From NCBI GenBank assembly GCA_017411945.1, contig JAFQPD010000037.1:1-9481 (forward strand): 9,481 bases of DNA, written 5' to 3'. Of this stretch, positions 1-5,732 are shown in pieces (within the stretch, counting starts at the first letter, position 1; the number at the start of each line of letters is the position of its first letter). The position numbers and the translations under genes are program-made. Below the pieces are notes generated by a model. That model had not been told where the DNA came from and did not search any database. It was given only the letters and a program-made list of their open reading frames with translations. The DNA comes from Mailhella sp. (GTDB lineage Bacteria > Desulfobacterota > Desulfovibrionia > Desulfovibrionales > Desulfovibrionaceae).

Positions 1-945
1 GTGAAGTACCCCAACGACTGGCCCGGCGGCCACAACCTGCAGTCCGTTCAGCTCATCACCAGCTCCATCAATCCCAATATCGCCTACAAGCTCAACGAGA
101 TATTCTCCATCGCTGTCGGTGCTGAAGTGCTCTACGCCGATATGCAGATGCGTAAAAATCTTGACCCGCTTCAGGGAACTACCAACGGGGCAACTTGCGG
201 CATGGGGGGGGACGTCAATATCAACGGCCACGGCTTCGCCTTCGGCGGCAACATCGCCCTGCATGCTCAGTTCAACGAGCAGTGGTCTGCCGGCCTGACC
301 TACCGCGCTCCTATGAGCTTGAAGGTAAACGGTAAAGCCCGCTGGGATAATGCTATGATTCCGGCTGGTCAGTTTGCTGGTTGGTCGCCGGACACTAACA
401 CTCCGCCTCCCTATGGCACTGGCTCTCTTAAAAATAAAGTTCGCGGCACCATACATCTGCCCGACTCCTTCGCCTTCGCCGTGGCCTACAAGCCTACCAA
501 GAGCCTGAGCATCGAAGCCGGTGCCACCTATACCCTGTGGAGCCGCTTCCGCGATTTCAACATCTACATGAAAGACCCCCTCAACGGCTGGAGCAACTCC
601 AACCGTCATTGGCGCAACAACTGGGCCTTCAACATCTCTGCCGAATGGTGGGCCCTTGACTGGATGGCCCTGCGCCTCGGCTTCGTGTTCGACAAGTCGC
701 CCAACAACTACGGCAATGCCGACTACATGATGCCCTCCAACGGTCGCAACTACTACACCGCCGGTGTGGGCTTCAAGTGGGACAAGTGGACCATCGACCT
801 TGCCTACATGTACGCCCACAACCACGAGCAGAACTACAGCGAATCCTCCAGAAACAATCCTCACGGATATAAGGGCGTCCGTCCCGGCCGCACCACCCAT
901 CCCCATGCCCACAACTTCGGCATCGGCATCGGCTACAAGTTCTAA
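1..945 (+). CDS. OmpP1/FadL-family outer-membrane transporter, 5' end missing
   Basis: This is the C-terminal 314 residues of a FadL-like beta-barrel, a family that takes up long-chain fatty acids or other hydrophobic compounds across the outer membrane. The sequence shows the family's middle motif with Asn-Pro-Asn-Ile-Ala-Tyr-Lys (about residues 24-30). It also shows alternating hydrophobic/aromatic strands (SLSIEAGATYTLWS, WWALDWMALRLGF, YYTAGVGFKWDKWTIDLAY) and a C-terminal Phe typical of BAM-inserted barrels. Full FadL proteins are usually around 420-450 residues, so roughly 100-130 residues, including the signal peptide and N-terminal plug, lie outside the window. The GTG at position 1 is most likely an internal Val codon, not a start. 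A run of eight G occurs at 204-211. A terminator follows 23 nt after the stop. The family is clear; the substrate is unknown. Confidence 0.88.
   Translation: MKYPNDWPGGHNLQSVQLITSSINPNIAYKLNEIFSIAVGAEVLYADMQMRKNLDPLQGTTNGATCGMGGDVNINGHGFAFGGNIALHAQFNEQWSAGLTYRAPMSLKVNGKARWDNAMIPAGQFAGWSPDTNTPPPYGTGSLKNKVRGTIHLPDSFAFAVAYKPTKSLSIEAGATYTLWSRFRDFNIYMKDPLNGWSNSNRHWRNNWAFNISAEWWALDWMALRLGFVFDKSPNNYGNADYMMPSNGRNYYTAGVGFKWDKWTIDLAYMYAHNHEQNYSESSRNNPHGYKGVRPGRTTHPHAHNFGIGIGYKF
204..211. repeat. G8 homopolymer inside the FadL gene
   Basis: Eight consecutive G lie in the coding sequence and encode part of Cys-Gly-Met-Gly-Gly-Asp. The frame is intact here. Poly-G tracts in surface-protein genes can slip and switch expression on and off, but eight bases is short and this may be chance. 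Confidence 0.6.
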
Positions 946-968
946 GCCGGGCCTGATACGAGCATAGC

Positions 969-1001
969 AAAGGCCGCTTCCCGGCAAGGGAGGCGGCCTT
1001 T
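969..1001 (+). terminator. Intrinsic terminator after the FadL gene
   Basis: The 9-bp arms AAAGGCCGC (969-977) and GCGGCCTTT (993-1001) enclose a further TCCC/GGGA stem, giving a long GC-rich hairpin 23 nt after the FadL stop. The 3' T run is only three bases, so termination strength is uncertain. Confidence 0.75.
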
Positions 1002-1065
1002 CCGCTTAATACGGCTCTGGCGAGGGCTTCGTTCTTCGGGCAGCCCCCCACACCTGCTTAACGCA

Positions 1066-1092
1066 AAAGGCCGCCCCTTAGGAACGGCCTTT
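1066..1092 (-). terminator. Second GC-rich terminator hairpin, probably serving the minus-strand small gene
   Basis: The 8-bp arms AAAGGCCG (1066-1073) and CGGCCTTT (1085-1092) form a hairpin. Read on the minus strand, the stem is followed by TTTTGCG, a slightly better U tract than on the plus strand. It lies 63 nt past the stop of the small minus-strand gene. The stem closely resembles the hairpin at 969-1001, so the two could back each other up between convergent genes. Confidence 0.6.
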
Positions 1093-1155
1093 CCTGCTTG
1101 CTGCAGACAAGGGACTTCTGCCGGAGAGCCTGCCACTCCCGGGCATCACGCCCCT

Positions 1156-1287
1156 TTATTTGTTCCTGCCCATGCTGCGGCGGTAATCATCGTAGCCGTT
1201 CCAGCAGAGAAGCCCGATGTACACCAGACAAGCACCAATGGCTATCCACGCCGCGCAGAGGTCAACAATACCGAATTTGCTGAACAT
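1156..1287 (-). CDS. Small single-pass membrane protein (43 aa), function unknown
   Basis: A 43-codon frame starts at the ATG at 1287-1285, preceded by an AAGGTG ribosome-binding site with six bases between it and the ATG. That is why I prefer this start to the longer open frame reaching 1512, whose N-terminal part looks like noncoding translation. The protein has one hydrophobic helix at about residues 7-29 (FGIVDLCAAW...IGLLCW). A polar, positively charged tail (YDDYRRSMGRNK) predicts the C-terminus in the cytoplasm. I do not recognise the family with certainty. Its size and single helix recall the short accessory subunits found beside some sodium symporters, but no symporter partner is adjacent on the same strand. 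It is convergent with the FadL gene. Confidence 0.5.
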   Translation of the reverse strand: MFSKFGIVDLCAAWIAIGACLVYIGLLCWNGYDDYRRSMGRNK

Positions 1288-1344
1288 ATTGCACCTTACA
1301 CTGAATAACGGGGAGCAGAAAAATCCGCTCGGATGAACAACAGT

Positions 1345-1368
1345 GCCGGGCCACTGCGCACGCCCGGC
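1345..1368. repeat. Inverted repeat in the leader of the small gene
   Basis: Perfect 7-bp arms GCCGGGC (1345-1351) and GCCCGGC (1362-1368) are separated by 10 nt. No clear T run follows on either strand. It lies about 60 nt upstream of the small gene's start, so it would form in its leader RNA if the promoter proposed at 1484-1512 is used. Confidence 0.45.
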
Positions 1369-1446
1369 CCTTGCAAAGCATACGAATGCCCTTTTGCCCT
1401 TCCCATAACGCTGACAGCACATTGCCACTTCAAAACGGCATAACAC

Positions 1447-1467
1447 GAGACAAAAAAGTCTCTTTTT
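1447..1467 (+). terminator. Weak terminator-like hairpin
   Basis: GAGAC (1447-1451), a six-A loop and GTCTC (1458-1462) are followed by five T (1463-1467). The stem is short, and no plus-strand gene lies just upstream, so this may be fortuitous. Confidence 0.25.
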
Positions 1468-1483
1468 CTCGTCGACGGAAAGA

Positions 1484-1512
1484 ACCATATTGAAGATAAA
1501 ACCGCCGGTCAA
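1484..1512 (-). promoter_or_regulatory. Possible sigma-70 promoter for the small membrane protein
   Basis: On the minus strand, TTGACC (1512-1507) is followed after 17 nt by TATGGT (1489-1484). The spacing is ideal, but the -10 box matches only four of six positions. It would give a leader of about 190 nt before the small gene at 1287. Confidence 0.3.
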
Positions 1513-1921
1513 TCCTTATTTTTCCTTCACATTCAAGACCTTATCCCATTCATAAACAAAAACAGTATAGACAAAAATCCGCATGGATGTGATTTATTAC
1601 ATGATTGAATGGTATAAATTCACATTCTTTACGATGTGCTCACCTAGCACGAATACACGCCGCCCATTCGTTCCATGCTGTTACAGCGTTCAAACGCGCA
1701 CAGCCCGAAACAACATTCCCCTGATATGCCTTCTGCTTTGGCGCTGTGCTTCCCCGCGTGCTCTGCGGCTTCTTCCCGCTCCTTGATGTGCGCCAACCAA
1801 AAAAGTTCAAAACGCGGCATGGCCCAAGGCAGGCAAGGGGCTTGCGGGCAGGGCGCGTTCCCTTTTCAGCATTTTTCCCGCGCCGCCCTTCCCTCTTTCG
1901 GCATTCCTGCAAGAAAACGTA
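1513..1921. other. Intergenic stretch with no convincing gene
   Basis: About 400 bases hold only short open frames without family resemblance, good ribosome-binding sites or coding-like composition. One small hairpin, GTGCT/AGCAC with a 5-nt loop at 1636-1650, and a TATAAA box at 1613-1618 without a good -35 partner are visible. A small RNA cannot be excluded, but nothing demonstrates one. Confidence 0.5.
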
Positions 1922-1948
1922 TTGACAGCGAAAAATAAAAGGTATTAC
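1922..1948 (+). promoter_or_regulatory. Promoter of the riboswitch-symporter transcript
   Basis: A perfect -35 box TTGACA (1922-1927) is followed by TATTAC (1943-1948, spacer 15) or, with better spacing but a poorer match, TTACAT (1945-1950, spacer 17). Transcription would begin near 1955. The RNA would then start with a small CTGCT/AGCAG hairpin (1956-1969) and run into the glycine aptamer, leaving a leader of about 300 nt before the symporter start. Confidence 0.6.
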
Positions 1949-1981
1949 ATCAAACCTGCTTTTTAGCAGAAGCACATGATC

Positions 1982-2023
1982 CCGCTGAAGCTGCCTGAAA
2001 GCCGCAAGGCCGACTAGCAGTGG
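1982..2023 (+). promoter_or_regulatory. Degenerate 5' ('ghost') glycine aptamer
   Basis: CCGCTG (1982-1987) pairs with CAGTGG (2018-2023) with one G-U pair. An internal GCC-GCAA-GGC hairpin sits at 2001-2010. This short element, placed just 5' of the full glycine aptamer, has the general outline of an aptamer but lacks the conserved glycine-binding core. Singleton glycine riboswitches often keep such a remnant, which docks against the active aptamer. The structure is visible in the sequence; the docking role is inferred. Confidence 0.5.
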
Positions 2024-2026
2024 AGG

Positions 2027-2103
2027 GAGCTCTGGAGAATCCCGTCATGGGTGCCGAAGGTGCAAGGCGAAAGCCGAAACTCTCAGGCCAAAGGACAGAG
2101 CTT
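2027..2103 (+). promoter_or_regulatory. Glycine riboswitch aptamer
   Basis: The aptamer shows the conserved core of the gcvT-type glycine riboswitch: GGAGAA near 2034-2039, GTGCCGAAGGTGCAA at 2051-2065, then GAAACTCTCAGG and CAAAGGACAGAG up to 2100. The closing P1 helix is perfect, with AGCTCTG (2028-2034) pairing to CAGAGCT (2096-2102) and an outer G-U pair. It precedes a sodium:alanine/glycine symporter, a standard target of this RNA class. An 11-nt stretch of the P1/core strand, GCTCTGGAGAA (2029-2039), can pair instead with TTCTCTAGAGC (2157-2167), which includes the 5' arm of the downstream terminator. Glycine binding should therefore free the terminator and shut the gene off. Confidence 0.93.
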
Positions 2104-2162
2104 AGTGCCGTACAGCCGTGTTTAATTCCTTAGATACTGCTGTCCCTAAGCGCATTTTCTCT

Positions 2163-2197
2163 AGAGCAAATCTCGTGTCGTGATTTGCTCTTTTTTT
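2163..2197 (+). terminator. Riboswitch expression-platform terminator
   Basis: AGAGCAAATC (2163-2172) and GATTTGCTCT (2182-2191) form a perfect 10-bp stem followed by seven T (2191-2197), about 65 nt upstream of the symporter ATG. Its 5' arm is also part of the 11-bp alternative helix with the aptamer, so terminator and antiterminator exclude each other. Confidence 0.92.
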
Positions 2198-2261
2198 GTC
2201 TCGGAAATCCGGCGCGTTGAAAAGCCGCGCAGGCTCCGAAAAACCTCTAAAGGAATTTGTC

Positions 2262-3614
2262 ATGGAATTCGTTGCTTCCTTTGTCGATGCCGTCAATAAC
2301 GTACTGTGGGGCTGGCTCCTTCTCTTCCTCCTCTGCGGCACCGGTATTTTCTACACCTTCCGCCTGCGCTTCATTCAGGTGCGCAAGTTCGGCTACGCCT
2401 TCAAGCGCCTTCTGGGCAACGCCTCCCTGCATGGCGAAAGCGCCGACAAGACCGGCATGAGCTCCTTCCAGGCTCTCACCACCGCTATCGCCGCTCAGGT
2501 GGGTACCGGCAACATCGCCGGTGCGGCTACCGCCATCGCCGCCGGCGGCCCCGGCGCTATCTTCTGGATGTGGCTCAGCGCCTTCTTCGGCATGGCCACC
2601 AACTACTCCGAAGCCGTGCTCGCCCTCAAGTACAAGGAAACCAACGAAAACGGCGAAACCGTCGGCGGCCCTGCCTACTACATCCGCGCCGCCTTCAAGG
2701 GCCCCTTCGGTAAGGCCCTGGCCGTGTTCTTCTCCATTGCCATCATCCTTGCCTGCGGCTTCATGGGCAACATGGTGCAGTCCAACTCCATCGGCGCTGC
2801 CTGCGAGGCTGCCTTCGGCCTCAACCCCGTCCATGCCGGCATCTTCGTGGCCGTGCTCGGCGGCTTCATCTTCATCGGCGGCACCAAGCGCATCGCCCGC
2901 GTGACCGAAAAGCTCGTGCCCATCATGGCCGTGCTCTATGTGCTCGGCTGCCTTGTTGTCATCTGTGCCAACATCACCGCCATCCCCGAAGCCTTCAAGA
3001 CCATCTTCGTGATGGCCTTCAGCCCCGAATCCGCCGGCGGCGGCGCCCTCGGCATCACCATCCAGAAGGCCATGCGCTTCGGTGTTGCCCGCGGCCTGTT
3101 CTCCAACGAAGCCGGTATGGGTTCTACCCCCCATGCCCACGCCCTTGCCAAGGTCAAGCATCCTGACGATCAGGGCGTGATGGCCATGATCGCCGTGTTC
3201 ATCGACACCTTCGTCGTGCTCACCTGCACCGCCCTCGTCATCGTCGTCACCGGCACCTGGACCAGCGGCCTGACCGGTACCGCCCTTGCCCAGTCCGCCT
3301 TCGGCACCGTGTTCGGTTCCTTCGGTAATACCTTCATCGCTATCTGCCTCTTCTTCTTCGCCTTCTCCACCATCATCAGCTGGTACTTCTTCGGCGAAGT
3401 GAACGTGAAGGCTCTGCTCGGCACCCAGTTCGTGAAGTTCTACGCCATCATCGCCCTCGGCTTCATCGTGCTCGGCTCCAGCCTCAAGGTGGACCTCGTG
3501 TGGAACATCTCCGACATGTTCAACGGCCTCATGGTCCTGCCCAACCTTCTTGCTCTTCTTGCCCTCTCCGGCGTGGTCGTGGCCATTGCCAAGAGCAAGG
3601 AAAGCGAAAAGTAA
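2262..3614 (+). CDS. Sodium:alanine/glycine symporter (AGCS family)
   Basis: This 450-residue inner-membrane carrier couples Na+ entry to uptake of alanine and/or glycine. Family signatures visible are Gly-Thr-Gly-Asn-Ile at residues 81-85 followed by AGAATAIAAGGPGAIFWMW, GGPAYY at 135-140, and NEAGMGS at 282-288. Hydrophobic helices run along the whole chain, and the length is normal for the family. I start it at the ATG at 2262, preceded by AAAGGA. An in-frame TTG at 2196 adds 22 residues but lies in the T run of the riboswitch terminator, so it cannot be the usual start. The glycine riboswitch upstream points to glycine as a physiological substrate. The gene is a single transcription unit with a terminator 23 nt after the stop. 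Codon use is strongly GC-biased, like valS. Confidence 0.95.
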   Translation: MEFVASFVDAVNNVLWGWLLLFLLCGTGIFYTFRLRFIQVRKFGYAFKRLLGNASLHGESADKTGMSSFQALTTAIAAQVGTGNIAGAATAIAAGGPGAIFWMWLSAFFGMATNYSEAVLALKYKETNENGETVGGPAYYIRAAFKGPFGKALAVFFSIAIILACGFMGNMVQSNSIGAACEAAFGLNPVHAGIFVAVLGGFIFIGGTKRIARVTEKLVPIMAVLYVLGCLVVICANITAIPEAFKTIFVMAFSPESAGGGALGITIQKAMRFGVARGLFSNEAGMGSTPHAHALAKVKHPDDQGVMAMIAVFIDTFVVLTCTALVIVVTGTWTSGLTGTALAQSAFGTVFGSFGNTFIAICLFFFAFSTIISWYFFGEVNVKALLGTQFVKFYAIIALGFIVLGSSLKVDLVWNISDMFNGLMVLPNLLALLALSGVVVAIAKSKESEK

Positions 3615-3637
3615 TTTCGGCTAAGTTCCTATAAGAG

Positions 3638-3667
3638 AAGGCCCGGTTCGCAAGGATCGGGCCTTTT
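3638..3667 (+). terminator. Intrinsic terminator after the symporter gene
   Basis: AAGGCCCG (3638-3645) pairs with CGGGCCTT (3658-3665), followed by TTTTCTTCTT. It lies 23 nt after the symporter stop and separates this unit from the TenA-like gene. Confidence 0.88.
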
Positions 3668-3684
3668 CTTCTTCTCGTCGGCTG

Positions 3685-3714
3685 TTGCCGAAAGGCAGGA
3701 ACTGCCTCTATGAT
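3685..3714 (+). promoter_or_regulatory. Promoter of the TenA-like gene
   Basis: TTGCCG (3685-3690) and TATGAT (3709-3714) are 18 nt apart and match the sigma-70 consensus at four and five of six positions. Transcription would start near 3721, leaving about 22 nt before the ATG at 3743. The upstream ATG at 3710 lies within the -10 box, so it would not be on this transcript. I see no TPP riboswitch (THI box) here. Confidence 0.55.
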
Positions 3715-3742
3715 AGCGCAAAAGGATTTCAGAGGTCTTGCC

Positions 3743-4555
3743 ATGAAACAGAAAAATATATCCCGTCGCCGTTTCCTCTGCTCTGCCGCCGCGCTGGCTG
3801 GCGGTCTTTCGCTTTTCGGGCCGTCCGTCGCCTTTGCTTCTCCCGGCATGACCTGTGCCGAATCTCAGGGACTGCCGGCCTTCATCGATCCGCGCGGCTG
3901 GAGCGGGGAGGCTTGGAGGGCTGCACTTCCCGTCTTCAAGAAGATCTTGGTCCATCCCTTTGTCGCCGGACTTGCAGACGGCACGCTCCCGCAGGACGTA
4001 TTCGCCTATTACATCCGGCAGGACGCCCTCTATCTCGAAAGCTATGCCCGCACCATGTCGGCCATAGCCGTACGGCTGCCCAGGCAGGAACAGCGCGACC
4101 TCATGACGGGCTTCATCAAGGACACCCTTGCCGCAGAACGCTATATGCACGAGCTGTACCAGAGCATGAACGAGAAGCTTTTGCCCCCTGTCCCAGCCAA
4201 AGCCTCACCAACCTGCCAGCTCTATATGTCCTATGAAGCCCGCCTCGCCGCCACTGCTTCCGTAGAGGTTGCCTGTGCGGTCATCCTGCCGTGCTTCACC
4301 GTATATCAGCAGACGGGGGCGCACCTTCTGGCCGCACGCAAAAAGCACGGCAATCCCTACAAGGACTGGATAGACGCCTATGCCGACCCTTCCTTCGACA
4401 AGGCCACCCGCGCCGCCGTGGCTCTGTGCGATGAGCTGGCCGCCGCTACCACGCCCGCAGTCCGCGAGCAGATGACGGAAGCCTATGTGGAGGCCACCCG
4501 CATGGAATGGATGTTCTGGGACAGCGCATGGAAGAAGGAAAGCTGGCCCGTATAA
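3743..4555 (+). CDS. tenA: Tat-exported TenA/thiaminase-II-like protein
   Basis: This 270-residue protein starts with a twin-arginine signal: SRRRFL at residues 7-12, a hydrophobic stretch to about residue 30, and a likely cleavage after Ala-Phe-Ala at 32. The mature part is a TenA/THI-4-type all-helical domain. TenA enzymes hydrolyse aminopyrimidine breakdown products of thiamine (thiamine salvage) or thiamine itself. Expected active-site residues are visible: Asp94 in QDALYL, Tyr164, the nucleophile Cys184 in ILPCF, Tyr188, and Glu255 in EWMFWD. I start at ATG 3743 because AGAGGT precedes it, the Tat motif then sits near the N-terminus, and the in-frame ATG at 3710 overlaps the -10 box. Most TenA proteins are cytoplasmic, so export is unusual. 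Neither neighbour is a thiamine gene. The fold assignment is firm; the substrate is not. Confidence 0.9.
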   Translation: MKQKNISRRRFLCSAAALAGGLSLFGPSVAFASPGMTCAESQGLPAFIDPRGWSGEAWRAALPVFKKILVHPFVAGLADGTLPQDVFAYYIRQDALYLESYARTMSAIAVRLPRQEQRDLMTGFIKDTLAAERYMHELYQSMNEKLLPPVPAKASPTCQLYMSYEARLAATASVEVACAVILPCFTVYQQTGAHLLAARKKHGNPYKDWIDAYADPSFDKATRAAVALCDELAAATTPAVREQMTEAYVEATRMEWMFWDSAWKKESWPV

Positions 4556-4581
4556 GCCCTCCTTAAGCTGAAGATACAAAA

Positions 4582-4614
4582 AGACCGCCGCCCGGAGCTC
4601 CGAGCGGCGGTCTT
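4582..4614. terminator. Palindromic terminator, left copy of the 33-bp direct repeat
   Basis: The 10-bp arms AGACCGCCGC (4582-4591) and GCGGCGGTCT (4604-4613) enclose the self-complementary CGGAGCTCCG (4593-4602). It lies 26 nt after the tenA stop and 7 nt after the stop of the short DUF488 gene, so it can serve both convergent genes. On the minus strand it is followed by a clean TTTTTGTATC tract. On the plus strand the tail is TCTTCATTTC. All 33 bases recur identically at 6438-6470. Confidence 0.88.
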
Positions 4615-4621
4615 CATTTCA

Positions 4622-5065
4622 TTACAAATGAATTATATTCAAATCGGGATGAATACGCTTGATGTGTTCCGCCACAAGTCTTCTGTGGCACTGCTTCGCC
4701 TCGGGTTCACTGCACAGTAGGCAAGCATCCTGCAAAAATTCTGGAGACAAATCTTTTACAGTATTCCGCTGTTTCAGCAGCGAAACGAACTGCCGTTCAT
4801 ATTCTTCCCATGTTATTTGTTTTTTCTTATAGCTATCCAATATTTCTGAGGTGGGGGCTAAATCTGGTCTATGTATATACTCTGCCGCTAAAATTTTTTG
4901 AAGAAAAAAGGATAAATCATCTGCCTTAGTAAAGGCGGCAAGCTGAGAGCGGTTGTTCAGCCTGACATCAATAATACGCCTCACTTTATAACGCTCTAAT
5001 AACGAAAAGAAGCTTTTGGCATTTTTCTGAGTAAAGCCAATCGTATAAAGTTTGAAATCAGTCAT
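4622..5065 (-). CDS. DUF488-family protein, short form (147 aa)
   Basis: The whole chain matches the compact DUF488 layout. An N-terminal LYTIGFTQK strand and turn is followed by a helix and IIDVRLNNRSQLAAF (Asp33-Val34-Arg35). Next come YIHRPDLAPT at 63-72, W86-E-E-Y-E, and a C-terminal LLCSE...CHRRLVAEH block with Cys118, Glu120, Cys126, His127 and Arg128. The biochemical activity of DUF488 is not established. The invariant Asp/Arg and Cys/Cys-His-Arg suggest a small enzyme or a metal- or ligand-binding protein. The gene is last in a three-gene operon. Its ATG overlaps the previous stop by 8 nt (ATGACTGA), and GAGG sits six nucleotides upstream, so coupled translation is likely. Terminator 4582-4614 follows 7 nt after the stop. 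AT-rich codon use contrasts with the flanks. Confidence 0.9.
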   Translation of the reverse strand: MTDFKLYTIGFTQKNAKSFFSLLERYKVRRIIDVRLNNRSQLAAFTKADDLSFFLQKILAAEYIHRPDLAPTSEILDSYKKKQITWEEYERQFVSLLKQRNTVKDLSPEFLQDACLLCSEPEAKQCHRRLVAEHIKRIHPDLNIIHL

Positions 5066-5732
5066 ACTCGTCCTCGTTGATATGCTGGTTGCTTTGTTTT
5101 GTTCCAGAATCCTTTTTATAGGCTATTTTTTCTCCATGCTTTTGATAGCATTCGTCTAGCGATTTCTGCTTTTCAGGCTTTCCAAAAAATGTAAGTTGCT
5201 GAGGTTTTAATGCATTTTGATTGTACTCAAGCTTGAGTCTTTCCTCGAGTTCTTTATGCGTTTCCAGCTCTTTATCACCATGAGGCCAAATATGAACGAC
5301 ATCGCATGACTCTGCCATATGGCGTCCTATAAGTATAGCTCTATGACAGGTCATGGGATCTTTTTCGGCGCAAAGTAGAACGACATTTCTCTGTGGCAAT
5401 GTCTTTTCTTTTAAATGAGCTATTCCCTGACGAAACCACGGCAGGTTCACGATGCGTTCATAACGTGCAACCCCATTCTCGTCATAGGCTAGGGCTTCAT
5501 TCGGGTCATGCTCGTCTCTTCTAGCTCCAAGCCATTTACCCATGGCCCCGTAAAGAAAACCCTTGGCCTTACATTCTTTCTCGAGATTTTCTTTGTTATA
5601 AATTTTATAATAAGAGCTATACGGCTGAGACCGTACATCAGCGATAGCGTGAATGTCATATTTTTTCAGGATGGAAAAAAAGTCATCAAGCTCTGGATAG
5701 GAAGAAAAACCAACAGTGAAAAGTTTATGCAT
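5058..5732 (-). CDS. DUF488-family protein with C-terminal extension (224 aa)
   Basis: This is a second DUF488 protein. It opens with KLFTVGFSS, then IADVRSQPYS (Asp32, Arg34), a characteristic YGAMGKWLGAR segment at 61-71, and VVLLCAEKDPMTCHRAIL with Cys121, Glu123, Cys129, His130 and Arg131. The spacing from the first Cys to the CHR triad is eight, the same as in the neighbouring 147-residue paralogue. From about residue 152 there is a charged, low-complexity tail (KELETHKELEERLKLEY, later many K, Q, N and E) absent from the short form; its role is unknown. I choose ATG 5732 because GGAG sits at a proper distance and the homology begins at once; an in-frame ATG at 5780 adds 16 unlike residues. 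Its start overlaps the upstream stop by 8 nt (ATGCATAA), and its own stop overlaps the next start by 8 nt. Confidence 0.9.
   Translation of the reverse strand: MHKLFTVGFSSYPELDDFFSILKKYDIHAIADVRSQPYSSYYKIYNKENLEKECKAKGFLYGAMGKWLGARRDEHDPNEALAYDENGVARYERIVNLPWFRQGIAHLKEKTLPQRNVVLLCAEKDPMTCHRAILIGRHMAESCDVVHIWPHGDKELETHKELEERLKLEYNQNALKPQQLTFFGKPEKQKSLDECYQKHGEKIAYKKDSGTKQSNQHINEDEYD

Noticed and set aside
1288..1512. N-terminal extension of the small membrane protein to 118 residues
   Set aside because: The extra 75 residues look noncoding and span an inverted repeat. The internal ATG at 1287 has the better ribosome-binding site and begins the membrane-protein-like part.
1640..1975. Open frames on both strands in 1583-1975 (67, 87 and 111 codons)
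   Set aside because: There is no family resemblance, no good ribosome-binding site and no coding-like composition, and they overlap the promoter of the riboswitch transcript.
2196..2261. Upstream TTG start for the symporter
   Set aside because: It lies in the T run of the intrinsic terminator and adds 22 residues unlike the family. ATG 2262 has AAAGGA upstream.
2247..3161. A 304-codon minus-strand open frame opposite the symporter
   Set aside because: It is low-complexity Gly/Ala/Glu/His translation without motifs, a mirror of the codon bias of the AGCS gene.
3710..3742. Upstream ATG for the TenA-like protein
   Set aside because: It falls inside the likely -10 box and would push the Tat motif away from the N-terminus.
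3629..4236. Other frames of 173 and 183 codons over the tenA region
   Set aside because: They are shadows of the TenA gene, with no recognisable motifs.
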